A stretch of 53,590 nt of DNA from Chthoniobacterales bacterium (GCA_014879535.1 JACSRX010000053.1:1-53590), one strand, 5' to 3'. Positions 39,529 through 47,296 are shown, counted from the first letter of the stretch. Program-made: numbers and translations. Notes: generated by a model not told the origin, from the sequence alone.

Positions 39529-40134
39529 TCAGGTTTCCAGTGAGATGATGCGGCGGCTGAGGTAGCGTTCGGCGCGGGTGATGGCCCGGAATTTCTGGAG
39601 GTCCTCCTCCATGGAGCCGCTGATGATGGTGTATCGGTATTCGCGCCAGCACTTCATCTCCGCGGCGGCTGCGGCGAGGCGGAATTCAATCTGTTCCGCG
39701 GTTTCGGTCCCGCGCTTGATCAGGCGGTGGCGGAGTTCCTCGAGGTTCGGCGGCATGATGAAAATGTCGACGAGGGAGTCGCGGATGAAGGAGTCCGTGC
39801 TCTGGCGTATCGAAGCCGCCCCTTGGATGTCGATGTCCACGAGCACATCGATGCCGTCGCGCAGGTGGTCCACAATGGTCTGCCGGAGCGTGCCGTAGTA
39901 GTGGTTGTGGACGCGGGCGTATTCGAGGAAATCGCCCGCGGCGATGCGTCGCTCGAATTCATCGGGATGCATGAAATGGTAGTCCTCGCCGTCGATCTCT
40001 CCCGCGCGAGGGGCGCGCGTGGTGCAGGAGACGGCATACACGGTGTCGGGAGTCTGGCGCAGGGAGATGCAGATGGTGGATTTGCCGGCGCCGGAAGGGG
40101 CGGAGATGACGAAGAGGATGCCGAGGCGTTTCAT
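39529..40134 (-). CDS. gmk: Guanylate kinase
   Basis: Phosphorylates GMP to GDP with ATP; cytosolic; 201 residues, normal. The P-loop is ISAPSGAGKSTIC, the GMP-binding part is TTRAPRAGEIDGEDYHF, and the lid/LID-like helix includes FIMPPNLEELRHRLIKRGT. It lies three bases after the yicC stop and one base before coaC. rpoZ (RNA polymerase omega), which commonly sits between gmk and coaBC, is not found there. Confidence 0.97.
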   Translation of the reverse strand: MKRLGILFVISAPSGAGKSTICISLRQTPDTVYAVSCTTRAPRAGEIDGEDYHFMHPDEFERRIAAGDFLEYARVHNHYYGTLRQTIVDHLRDGIDVLVDIDIQGAASIRQSTDSFIRDSLVDIFIMPPNLEELRHRLIKRGTETAEQIEFRLAAAAAEMKCWREYRYTIISGSMEEDLQKFRAITRAERYLSRRIISLET

Positions 40135-40137
40135 CGG

Positions 40138-41004
40138 TTATTCCACATTCTGCACCTGCTCCCGCAGGCGCTCCAGTTCCGTTTTGGCGGCGATGACCCT
40201 GCGCGTCACCTGGGCGGCGTTGGCTTTCGAGCCGATGGTGTTGCACTCGCGGAACATTTCCTGGGCGAGGAAGTCCAGGGAACGTCCCGTGGCGCCGGGG
40301 GAGGCGACCGTGGTGCGGAACTGCTTGATGTGGCTCTGGAGGCGGCTGAGTTCCTCGGTGATGTCCGAGCGGTCGGCGAAAAGGGCGAGTTCCCGCGCAA
40401 GCCGCTCGTCATGGGCGGCGAAGGCCGGATCAATGGCGTCCAGACGCGCGCGCAGGGCATCTCGGTGCGCGCCAGCCACTTTCGGCGCCAGCCGGAGAAT
40501 GGCGGAAATTTCCGCGGCAAAACGCCGGAGAAGTCGGTTCAACTCGCCGGCCAGGTGCGCGCCTTCCTTTTCACGCATTGTGTCGAGGGCGCGGACGGCT
40601 TCGCGTGCCGCCTTGGCGATGGCGGCGGCATCGGGGCCGCGGGCGGCGGCACTTTCACGGGCTGATACTGCGTATAAGCGGATGAGGTCGGAGAGGGAGG
40701 GATGCCCGGGAATTTTCAGGTTCCGCTGCAGCTTCCCCAATTCGGAGTGCAGGCGCCGGAAAAGGTCCGGATCAAGGAGGGACTTGGTTCCTCCACCCCC
40801 GGAAACGGCGACGGTCACGGTGGCGCGCCCCCGGGTGACAGCCGGTGCGATCACGTCGCGCAAGATGCTTTCCATGGAGGAGAGTTCGCGGGGAAGGTTG
40901 AAGACCAGTTCGGAGTGCCGGCGGTTGACAGTGCCGATCTCCACGGAGACACGCGTGCCGCGGCTGACATGCTCCCCGCGACCGAAGCCGGTCATGCTTT
41001 TCAT
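40138..41004 (-). CDS. yicC: YicC-family endoribonuclease
   Basis: A 288-residue member of the YicC/YloC family, described as an endoribonuclease involved in small RNA turnover and stress. The N-terminus MKSMTGFGRGEHV and the following VEIGTVNRRHSELVFNLPREL are highly typical. The C-terminal domain ends with the conserved signature GRSLDFLAQEMFRECNTIGSK (residues about 240-260, just the central part quoted here: FLAQEMFRECNT) and a helical tail. It heads the minus-strand yicC-gmk-coaC unit and diverges from the cytosine deaminase gene with 94 bases between. Confidence 0.95.
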   Translation of the reverse strand: MKSMTGFGRGEHVSRGTRVSVEIGTVNRRHSELVFNLPRELSSMESILRDVIAPAVTRGRATVTVAVSGGGGTKSLLDPDLFRRLHSELGKLQRNLKIPGHPSLSDLIRLYAVSARESAAARGPDAAAIAKAAREAVRALDTMREKEGAHLAGELNRLLRRFAAEISAILRLAPKVAGAHRDALRARLDAIDPAFAAHDERLARELALFADRSDITEELSRLQSHIKQFRTTVASPGATGRSLDFLAQEMFRECNTIGSKANAAQVTRRVIAAKTELERLREQVQNVE

Positions 41005-41098
41005 GGGGCGTCATGACAGCGTGCGGCGCGCCGGGTGTCGAGTCTGGGCGATTTCCGGCGTTGCCGCCGCGGTGGCGTCCTCCGTAGGGTGGTGTCCT

Positions 41099-41545
41099 AT
41101 GGCGAACAAAGATCCATTCATGGAGGCGGCGATCGAGGAGGCCCGCAGGGGGCGGGCGGAAGGTGGCATACCCATCGGCTCGGTTCTGGTGCTCGACGGC
41201 AAGATCATCGGGCGCGGGCACAACCGCCGGGTGCAGGAGGGCAGCGTCATCCACCATGCGGAGATGAACTGCCTGGAAAATGCCGGGCGTCTTCCCGCCT
41301 CCGTTTACCGCCGGTGCACCATTTATTCCACTCTGTCGCCATGTCCGATGTGCAGCGGAGCCATCCTGCTCTACGGCATCCCGAAAGTCGTGGTTGGTGA
41401 AAACGAGACCTTCCAAGGACCCGAGGAATACGTGCGGTCCCAAGGGGTTGATGTGGACATCCGGCAGGACGGGGAGTGCATCCACCTGATGAAGGACTTC
41501 ATCGCCTCCGAGCCCGAGTTGTGGAACGAGGACATCGGGGAATAG
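41099..41545 (+). CDS. Yeast-type cytosine deaminase (CDA-fold nucleobase deaminase)
   Basis: A 148-residue zinc deaminase from the ATG at 41099; a longer reading upstream is a shadow of yicC. The zinc site is the CDA type: HAEMN (His and the catalytic Glu) and PCPMCSGAILLYG (two Cys). Around these the sequence is strikingly like yeast cytosine deaminase (Fcy1): RGHNRRVQEGS, ENAGRLPASVY, TLSPCPMCSGAI, GIPKVVVGEN and the exact C-terminal EDIGE after a Trp, which closes over the substrate in the yeast enzyme. It would convert cytosine to uracil, feeding upp. It is unrelated to the usual bacterial CodA, an amidohydrolase. The alkaline phosphatase-like gene follows after four bases. Confidence 0.88.
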   Translation: MANKDPFMEAAIEEARRGRAEGGIPIGSVLVLDGKIIGRGHNRRVQEGSVIHHAEMNCLENAGRLPASVYRRCTIYSTLSPCPMCSGAILLYGIPKVVVGENETFQGPEEYVRSQGVDVDIRQDGECIHLMKDFIASEPELWNEDIGE

Positions 41546-41549
41546 CCCT

Positions 41550-42875
41550 TTGACTCCCCGGGACCTCATCATCATCGCGGCTGCAGCCGCCTGCGGACTG
41601 TCATCCGCCTGCTCGCCCTCCGAGCCGGGGCCGACGAAAGGCAGCGCGATCTTTTTCCACGCGGACGGGACGGGTGTGGCGCATTGGCAGATGGCGAGGA
41701 TGCTGCTGGCCGGCCCGGACGGCGACATCCACTGGGATCGTCTGCCGCACACGGCCATCTACCGCGGGCACGCGGAGGATGTGCTCACGCCGTCATCGAA
41801 TGCGGGTGCGACCATGCACGCCTACGGTGTGAAGGCTCCGCATGAAGCCTTCGGAACCGACTCTTCGGGGCGGCCGCCCCTGGCGCCATCGGGGCACCGT
41901 CGCAGCATTCTCCAAGAAGCCCGGGTCCGAGGGATCGCCACCGGACTGGTCAACAGCGGCCATGCCAACGAGCCGGGGACTGCGGTCTTTGCCGTCAGCG
42001 CCGCATCCCGGGATGACAGTGAGGAGATCGTGGCGGGACTGGTTGCCTCGGGCGTTGATGTGATGCTTGCGGGTGGGGAGGTTGATTTCCTGCCGGAAGG
42101 CATGACGGGGCGGCACGGACAGCCCGGCAGGCGCCGCGACGGGCGCAACCTTGTCGCGGAGGCGGAAGCTGCAGGTTACCGGGTGGTTTTCACCCGCGAT
42201 GAGCTGGCCGCTCTGCCCGATGACGCCGGGAAAGTGCTCGGAATCTTCGCCGCGCACCACACATTCAACGACCGCCCGGAGCAGGATCTCGAGAAGGCCG
42301 GGTTTGCGCCCTACGATCCCGCTGCGCCGACCGTGGCGGAGATGACGGCTGCCGCGCTGCGCTTTCTTGGCGGCCGCCAGTTCCTGCTCATCGTGGAGGA
42401 GGAGGGCACGGACAACTTCAGCAACTGCAACAATGCGGTCGGGATGCTCGAGGCGCTCAGGCGCGCCGACGAGGGGCTCGGCGTGGCGTTCTCTTTTGTT
42501 GAGAAGCACCCGGACACTCTGCTGCTGAGTTGCGCGGACAGCGATGCAGGGATGCCGGATGTGGTGGGACTGCGCGGGGCGGATTACGAGGAAAAGATGC
42601 TGCGCACCGGACGTGACATCAACGGAGCTCCCATCGACGGCGCGGAGTTCACGGCGGAGGGCGGGGTGGCGAAGCCTTTTGTCAGCGCGCCCGATCGTGC
42701 CGGACGGACGCATGAGTTCGTCGTCATCTGGGGCTCGGTGCTGGATGCCGGCGGGGGGATTGCCGCCCGTGCGGCCGGCCTGAATGCCGGCGAGGTGCGG
42801 GGCTCCTTCGACAACACCAGGGTGTATGACCTGCTTTACCGGACGCTTTTCGGCGGCGCGCCGGGGGAGTCATGA
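41550..42875 (+). CDS. Alkaline phosphatase superfamily protein with altered metal ligands
   Basis: A 441-residue exported protein beginning at a TTG. A signal peptide (LIIIAAAAACGLSSAC) suggests export or lipidation, though the lipobox is not canonical. The fold marks of alkaline phosphatase are present: FFHADGTGVAHW (first metal Asp), SNAGATMHAYGVK (serine/nucleophile loop), VNSGHANEPGTAVFAV, IVEEEGTDNFSN (Glu and Asp of the late metal loop) and THEFVVIWG (late His). By eye several PhoA ligands are changed: Asp101 to Ser, His331 to Asn, His370 to Ser and Thr155 to Gly. Activity may therefore be lost or altered. The last four bases overlap the CPXCG gene. Confidence 0.82.
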   Translation: MTPRDLIIIAAAAACGLSSACSPSEPGPTKGSAIFFHADGTGVAHWQMARMLLAGPDGDIHWDRLPHTAIYRGHAEDVLTPSSNAGATMHAYGVKAPHEAFGTDSSGRPPLAPSGHRRSILQEARVRGIATGLVNSGHANEPGTAVFAVSAASRDDSEEIVAGLVASGVDVMLAGGEVDFLPEGMTGRHGQPGRRRDGRNLVAEAEAAGYRVVFTRDELAALPDDAGKVLGIFAAHHTFNDRPEQDLEKAGFAPYDPAAPTVAEMTAAALRFLGGRQFLLIVEEEGTDNFSNCNNAVGMLEALRRADEGLGVAFSFVEKHPDTLLLSCADSDAGMPDVVGLRGADYEEKMLRTGRDINGAPIDGAEFTAEGGVAKPFVSAPDRAGRTHEFVVIWGSVLDAGGGIAARAAGLNAGEVRGSFDNTRVYDLLYRTLFGGAPGES

Positions 42876-43057
42876 CGGATTCGTCCGGGGTGGTCTGCCC
42901 GACATGCTTCGAGCGGTTCGATGTGCCGGCTCCGGATGTTTCCGAGGTCCCCTGCGAGGTGGATTACGACTGCGAGATTTGCTGCGCGCCGATGCGGATT
43001 CTGTTCACGACCGACGGTGGGGCGGTCGGAGCCGAGGCGCGGGGGCTGGCAGAGTGA
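42872..43057 (+). CDS. CPXCG-motif cysteine-rich small protein
   Basis: A 61-residue cytosolic protein of the CPXCG family (zinc-ribbon-like, unknown function). The family motifs are CPTCFERFDV, then VPCEVDYDCEICCAPM with the acidic middle strand, giving a CxxC...CxxC-type metal site. It overlaps the alkaline phosphatase-like gene by four bases (ATGA), so they are co-translated. A strong bidirectional terminator follows 9 bases after the stop. Confidence 0.85.
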   Translation: MTDSSGVVCPTCFERFDVPAPDVSEVPCEVDYDCEICCAPMRILFTTDGGAVGAEARGLAE

Positions 43058-43066
43058 CGTGGGCGC

Positions 43067-43099
43067 AAAAAAACCCGCGGCTTTGCGGCCGCGGGTTTT
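43067..43099. terminator. Bidirectional intrinsic terminator
   Basis: AAAACCCGCGGC (43070-43081) and GCCGCGGGTTTT (43088-43099) form a perfect 12-bp stem around TTTGCG. On the plus strand the stem ends in TTTT, closing the cytosine deaminase-alkaline phosphatase-CPXCG unit. On the minus strand, where the T-run continues (complement of 43067-43073), it closes the glutaredoxin/rpsA unit. Confidence 0.9.
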
Positions 43100-43117
43100 C
43101 ATGAAAAAGATGCCGTC

Positions 43118-43438
43118 TCAGGCGACGTGCTGCTTTTTGTTCTGGCAGGACGAATTGATCGGAACCTCGACGGGGGAGTCGCTGCGCTCGACCAGATCGT
43201 TGGCCACCAGCCAGTTTTCGAGTTCCTCGCCGCTGATGTCCGGAAGCATGTGGCCGTTGACCACGACGCAGGGTGACAGGCGCTGGCCGCTGGCCTGCTC
43301 CATCTCGGTGCGGAACTCCGGGTTCTTGATGATGTCCTTCTCCTCGTGGGGCAGGTTGTATTTGGCAAGGATGGCGCGGACGCCGTTGCTCCAGCCGCAG
43401 GTGGTCTTGAGGTAGGCGGTGATGTTCGGTATTTCCAT
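43118..43438 (-). CDS. Glutaredoxin-like protein with CGWS active site
   Basis: A 106-residue thioredoxin-fold protein. After the first strand (ITAYLKT) comes the active-site motif CGWS, a single-cysteine (monothiol-type) pattern close to the CGFS of iron-sulphur glutaredoxins but with Trp. The cis-Pro region is unusual (LSPCVVVNGHMLPD instead of TVPxIFING), with an extra Cys next to the proline. The tail has a further Cys (INSSCQNKKQHVA). It is downstream of rpsA on the minus strand with a hairpin between. The role is uncertain: disulphide reduction or iron-sulphur cluster handling. Confidence 0.82.
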   Translation of the reverse strand: MEIPNITAYLKTTCGWSNGVRAILAKYNLPHEEKDIIKNPEFRTEMEQASGQRLSPCVVVNGHMLPDISGEELENWLVANDLVERSDSPVEVPINSSCQNKKQHVA

Positions 43439-43453
43439 GATGAGAGGAAGTTG

Positions 43454-43489
43454 CGCGGGCGGCGGGTTTTGTCAACGCCGCCGCCCGCG
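43454..43489. repeat. GC-rich hairpin between rpsA and the glutaredoxin-like gene
   Basis: CGCGGGCGGCG (43454-43464) and CGCCGCCCGCG (43479-43489) form a perfect 11-bp stem with a 14-base loop. On the minus strand no T-run follows, so it is not a simple terminator; it may be an RNA processing or stability element at the rpsA 3' end. The loop and stem also contain TTGACA on the minus strand (43475-43470), a possible -35 box for the glutaredoxin-like gene, but no convincing -10 box follows. Confidence 0.45.
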
Positions 43490-43495
43490 GCAGGG

Positions 43496-45181
43496 TCATT
43501 TCTTTTTGCCTTCGCCCGGGCGGTATTCCTCGAGCTCGGCCTTTTCGAAGGCCTGGGCCAGACCGACCATCTCGTCGCCGGGACGCATGGTGTCCATGGC
43601 TTCGGTCTCGCGGCGCAGGGCCTCGTCGCTGTAGTGCGCGGCCTTGATGCTGAGGCCGATGCGGCGCTCGACTTTGTCCACCTTGATGACGCGGGCCTCG
43701 ACGTCGTCGTCGATCTTGATGACGTCCTTGACCTTGGCCACATGGTCCTCGCTGAGCTGGGAGATGTGGACGAGTCCGTCGATGTCGTGCTCCAGCGCGA
43801 CGAACGCGCCGAAGTTGGCCAGCTTGGTGACCTTGCCCTTGACGAGGTCGCCGATCTTGTAGAGCCGGTCGATTTCCTTCCAGGGATCCTCATCGAGCTG
43901 TTTGACGCCGAGGGCGATGCGCTGGTTGGCCTTGTCGATGTCGATGACCACGGCCTCGACTTCGTCGCCCTTCTTGAGCAGCTCGCTCGGGTGGTTGATC
44001 TTGCGGGTCCAGCTGAGGTCGGAGACGTGCACCATGCCGTCGATGCCTTCCTCGAGTTCGACGAAGGCTCCGTAGGCGGTCATGTTGCGGACGGTGCCCT
44101 TGACCTGTTTGCCGATGATGTAGCGCTGCTCGATCTCGTCCCACGGGTTGGGTTCGAGCTGGCGGACGCCGAGCGAGATCTTCTGCTCGTCCTTGTTGAC
44201 GCCGAGAACGACAGCCTCGACTTCCTGGCCGGCGTTGAGAACGTCCGACGGGCGCGTGATGCGCTTCGTCCAGGACAACTCGGAGACGTGGATGAGACCC
44301 TCGACGCCGGGCTCGATCTCGACGAAGGCGCCGTAGGGCACGAGGTTCGTGATCTTGCCCTTGACCTTGGTTCCGGTCGGGAAGCGCTCCTCGATCTTGT
44401 CCCAAGGATTGTGGGTGGTCTGCTTGAGGCCGAGGGAGACGCGCTCCTTCTCACGGTTGATCTCGAGGACCTGCAGGGTCACCTCCTGGCCGACCTTGAG
44501 CAGTTCGCTCGGGTGGGTGAGACGTCCCCACGTCATGTCGGTGATGTGGAGGAGGCCGTCCATGCCGCCAAGGTCGATGAAGGCGCCGAAGTCGGTGAGG
44601 TTCTTGACCGCGCCGGTGACGAGGGAGCCCACTTCGGTGCTCTCCATGAACTGCTGGCGTTTCTCACTGCGTTCCTGCTCGATGAGCTCGCGGCGGCTGA
44701 GGACGACGTTCTTGCGGTCGTCGTTGAGTTTGACGATCTTGAAATCGTAGGTGTTGCCGACGAACTGGTTGAGGTCCTTCGGCGGGATGATGTCGATCTG
44801 CGAGGACGGGAGGAAGGCCTCGACGCCGATGTTGACGAGCAGGCCGCCCTTGACCACGGCTTTGACGCGGCCCTTGATGATGCCTTCACTCTGGAAGACC
44901 TTGCTGATCTTGTCCCAGTTCTGGCGGTAGGCGGCTTTCTCCTTGGAGAGAATGACCATGCCCTCGTCGTTTTCGAGGCGGACGAGCAGGACTTCGACTT
45001 CATCGCCCACGGCGACCTCCGACGGCTCGTCGAACTCGGCGGCGGGGATGGTTCCCTCGGATTTGTAGCCGATGTCGACGAGAAATTCGCGGGGGCGGAC
45101 TTCCAGAATGCGGCCTTTGACGATGCTGCCTTCGCTGTATTTTTTGGTCGCCTTCGCGATCAATTCTTGCACTTCAGTCAT
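43496..45181 (-). CDS. rpsA: 30S ribosomal protein S1
   Basis: An RNA-binding ribosomal protein that brings mRNA to the 30S subunit. The 561-residue product has six S1 (OB-fold) domains, recognisable by the repeated GxxVxGxV starts: GSIVKGRIL, EGIIKGRVK, GSLVTGAVKNLTDFGAF, GTKVKGKITNLVPYGAF, GKQVKGTVRNMTAYGAF and GDLVKGKVTKLANFGAF. This matches the E. coli number. The tail is acidic and ends with three lysines. It lies downstream of the WaaP-like kinase gene with a 161-base gap that could hold its own promoter. Many genes in this window lack a Shine-Dalgarno sequence, which makes S1 a likely key player here. Confidence 0.97.
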   Translation of the reverse strand: MTEVQELIAKATKKYSEGSIVKGRILEVRPREFLVDIGYKSEGTIPAAEFDEPSEVAVGDEVEVLLVRLENDEGMVILSKEKAAYRQNWDKISKVFQSEGIIKGRVKAVVKGGLLVNIGVEAFLPSSQIDIIPPKDLNQFVGNTYDFKIVKLNDDRKNVVLSRRELIEQERSEKRQQFMESTEVGSLVTGAVKNLTDFGAFIDLGGMDGLLHITDMTWGRLTHPSELLKVGQEVTLQVLEINREKERVSLGLKQTTHNPWDKIEERFPTGTKVKGKITNLVPYGAFVEIEPGVEGLIHVSELSWTKRITRPSDVLNAGQEVEAVVLGVNKDEQKISLGVRQLEPNPWDEIEQRYIIGKQVKGTVRNMTAYGAFVELEEGIDGMVHVSDLSWTRKINHPSELLKKGDEVEAVVIDIDKANQRIALGVKQLDEDPWKEIDRLYKIGDLVKGKVTKLANFGAFVALEHDIDGLVHISQLSEDHVAKVKDVIKIDDDVEARVIKVDKVERRIGLSIKAAHYSDEALRRETEAMDTMRPGDEMVGLAQAFEKAELEEYRPGEGKKK

Positions 45182-45290
45182 GATGAATCCCGCGCGCTGG
45201 CGGGGAATGGACTAACTATGGATACCTCGGTTCCGGTTTCGTTGTGTCGCGCCGGGGTCAGTGGTCCCTGTCGGGGCTGGCCGGAGCGGT

Positions 45291-45305
45291 CTGCCAAAAT
45301 GGCAG
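45291..45305. repeat. Short palindrome in the region upstream of rpsA
   Basis: CTGCCA, AAA, TGGCAG: a perfect 6-bp inverted repeat with a 3-base centre in the 161-base gap between the WaaP-like gene and rpsA. It may be a regulator site or a leader hairpin. No promoter could be assigned with confidence in this gap. Confidence 0.3.
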
Positions 45306-45342
45306 GCTCGCTGTGCCGGTGCAAGCGGTAAAACCGGGGGAA

Positions 45343-46155
45343 TCAGCCGGCGACGTGGTAATTGGGGAGCCCTTGGGAGATTCTCCTGAGGGTTTGGGCC
45401 CTCATGCGGGCGGCTTTGGCGTTTACAGAGTCCAAAAACCGCCTGTGGGGGCGCAGCGAGGTGCCGAAATAGGCGCGGGCGAATCGCACTTTGTCGCGCA
45501 ATGTGACCTCCGGGGGGGCGGATTGCAGCAGGGCGGCCAGATCCTTGATGCGCCAACGGCGCCCGACGTGCCGGCGCAGGTCGGCCCGGTTCAGGTCGGT
45601 CACAAACACCCGGTCGCCGTCACCGACGAGAAGATGCACGAAATAGAAGTCGCGGTGATTGACTCCGCCTTCATGCATGGCACAGGTCAGGCGCCCCAGA
45701 CGGCGGGCGAGTGCGGCGCGCCGGTGGGCACTGACGCTGCCATCGCGCGCCAAGGTTTCGAGGGTCGTGGAGGCGGGGAGCCCGAGAGTGACAAGTGCGG
45801 CGCGGGTGACGCGTTTGCGGCTGGCTTCCTCGAGGCAGGCGGCGGGAACCGGGGCGGGGATGCCCAATTCGCGCAACCGGACGAGCACGGTGAATTCCCG
45901 GGAGGCCGGCGAGGGGAACCGGCGGGCCCCGATCAGATCCCAGAACGGATCCGGGGGAGGGTTCGTGTAGCGCTTGAGATAAAGAAGCGTGCCCTCCGCG
46001 GTCTGCAGTCGGAAGGTTTGGCGCACCTCCAGCAGGGCTTTGACGGTTTCCGTGTCTTCCCGTCGGAAGATTTCCCCGATGTCCAAGAGCCCTTCTTTTT
46101 CGAGAAGTGAGCGGCAGTCCTCGTTGATGAGCTTGGAGACCATGGCTGCAAACAT
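45343..46155 (-). CDS. WaaP/InaA-type lipopolysaccharide kinase-like protein
   Basis: A 270-residue kinase-fold protein; a second Met at 46143 may be the start. Marks are a beta-strand Lys in LLYLKRY, the catalytic loop HEGGVNHRDFYFVHLL (His-Arg-Asp), and the metal-binding VTDLNRADLRR followed by RIKDLAALLQS. These fit the Kdo/WaaP kinases that phosphorylate heptose or Kdo in the lipopolysaccharide core at the inner face of the inner membrane. The N-terminal part carries EGLLDIGEIFRREDTETVK, typical of the InaA/WaaP group. It lies upstream of rpsA on the same strand and diverges from the MECR-like gene. No other core-synthesis genes are near. Confidence 0.82.
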   Translation of the reverse strand: MFAAMVSKLINEDCRSLLEKEGLLDIGEIFRREDTETVKALLEVRQTFRLQTAEGTLLYLKRYTNPPPDPFWDLIGARRFPSPASREFTVLVRLRELGIPAPVPAACLEEASRKRVTRAALVTLGLPASTTLETLARDGSVSAHRRAALARRLGRLTCAMHEGGVNHRDFYFVHLLVGDGDRVFVTDLNRADLRRHVGRRWRIKDLAALLQSAPPEVTLRDKVRFARAYFGTSLRPHRRFLDSVNAKAARMRAQTLRRISQGLPNYHVAG

Positions 46156-46223
46156 TCAACCGCAAAGTCCGGACAACAGCCAAGGCAATCGCGGGGAAGG
46201 CTGGATCGGCGGACACCAGCCCT

Positions 46224-46229
46224 TACAAT
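46224..46229 (+). promoter_or_regulatory. -10 box of the MECR-like gene
   Basis: TACAAT (five of six matches) ends six bases before the ATG at 46236, so the message would be leaderless or nearly so. No convincing -35 box is found at 16-18 bases upstream. An alternative ATG at 46232 overlaps in another frame and is not coding. Confidence 0.35.
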
Positions 46230-46235
46230 GCATGC

Positions 46236-47228
46236 ATGGAAACGGGGACCGTCGTGCGCGCCGCACGCTATCATGCCACGGGCATTCCCGCCGACGTGTT
46301 GCAGGTGGATGAGATCACGCTTCCGCCGCCGGCCCCCGGACAGGTTCGCGTGCGAATGCTTGCGGCACCGATCAATCCTGCGGACTTGAACATGCTGGAG
46401 GGAAAATACGGGGAGTCACGGCCATTGCCTGACGTGCCGGGCAACGAGGGGGTGGGGCGCGTGCTTGCGACGGGAGACGGCGTGCCGTCCGATTGGCTGG
46501 GTCAACAGGTGCTTGTGGATTCCGAGGCGTGGCGTGAGCAGGGGAATTGGGATGTCTCGGGTCTGGTCCGCGTGCCGGACACCATCGCGCCGCGCGATGC
46601 CGCGTTTCTGCGCGTGAATCCGCCCACCGCGTGGCGGCTCCTGCATGATTTTGTCCCCCTGCAGCCCGGCGATTGGATCGTGCAGAACTTGGCCGGTTCC
46701 AGCGTTGGGCGCGCGGTGATCGAGATCGCGCGCCGGCGGGGCTGGAAAACCCTCAACGTGGTGCGGCGTCCGGAGGCTGCGGAAGAATTACGGGCCTTGG
46801 GGGCGGATGCGGTGCTGGTGGATGGCCCCTCGCTGGCCGAGGAGTTCGGAGCGGTTCTCGGCGGGGTGAAGCCCAAGCTGGCGCTCAACGCCGTCGGTGG
46901 TGCCGCGGCGACCCGGCTGGCAGGGCTCTTGGCGACGGGGGGCACGATGGTGACATATGGGGCGATGAGCAAGGAAGCCCTGAAAATTCCGAACGGTTTT
47001 TTGATTTTCCGTGACATCAGCTTCCGCGGTTTCTGGCTCACGCGCTGGTTGCGCGGGGCCGGAGAGGAGGTGCGCAAGGAAATGTTCGACGGCATTTTCA
47101 CACTCGCGGAGGAGGGGCTGTTCCGGCCTCCGGTCACCGCGGAGTTCCCTCTCGGGCAGGTGAGCAAGGCGGTGGCGGCCGCATCGGAGGGGGCACGCGG
47201 GAAAATTCTTCTGCACTTGGGGGACTGA
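46236..47228 (+). CDS. MECR/Etr1-like medium-chain reductase (zinc-independent)
   Basis: A 330-residue NADPH-dependent oxidoreductase of the medium-chain dehydrogenase/reductase superfamily. It is closest in appearance to mitochondrial trans-2-enoyl-CoA/ACP reductases: INPADLNMLEGKYGE, PDVPGNEGVGRV, the cofactor loop NLAGSSVGRAVIEIA, VTYGAMSKE and ISFRGFWLTRWLR. The structural and catalytic zinc ligands of alcohol dehydrogenases are absent. It could reduce an enoyl-thioester or a quinone. It stands alone upstream of gatC with 68 bases between. Confidence 0.85.
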   Translation: METGTVVRAARYHATGIPADVLQVDEITLPPPAPGQVRVRMLAAPINPADLNMLEGKYGESRPLPDVPGNEGVGRVLATGDGVPSDWLGQQVLVDSEAWREQGNWDVSGLVRVPDTIAPRDAAFLRVNPPTAWRLLHDFVPLQPGDWIVQNLAGSSVGRAVIEIARRRGWKTLNVVRRPEAAEELRALGADAVLVDGPSLAEEFGAVLGGVKPKLALNAVGGAAATRLAGLLATGGTMVTYGAMSKEALKIPNGFLIFRDISFRGFWLTRWLRGAGEEVRKEMFDGIFTLAEEGLFRPPVTAEFPLGQVSKAVAAASEGARGKILLHLGD

Positions 47229-47296
47229 CGCCACCACCGTTGTCCGGAGACTGCGGCATCGACACGGCGGGAACGTCGCGATATGCACATGCCCGC

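Noticed and set aside
40019-41098. Upstream extension of the cytosine deaminase frame to 508 codons
   Set aside because: The extension covers yicC and part of gmk in the opposite strand and is not deaminase-like; the real start is the ATG at 41099.
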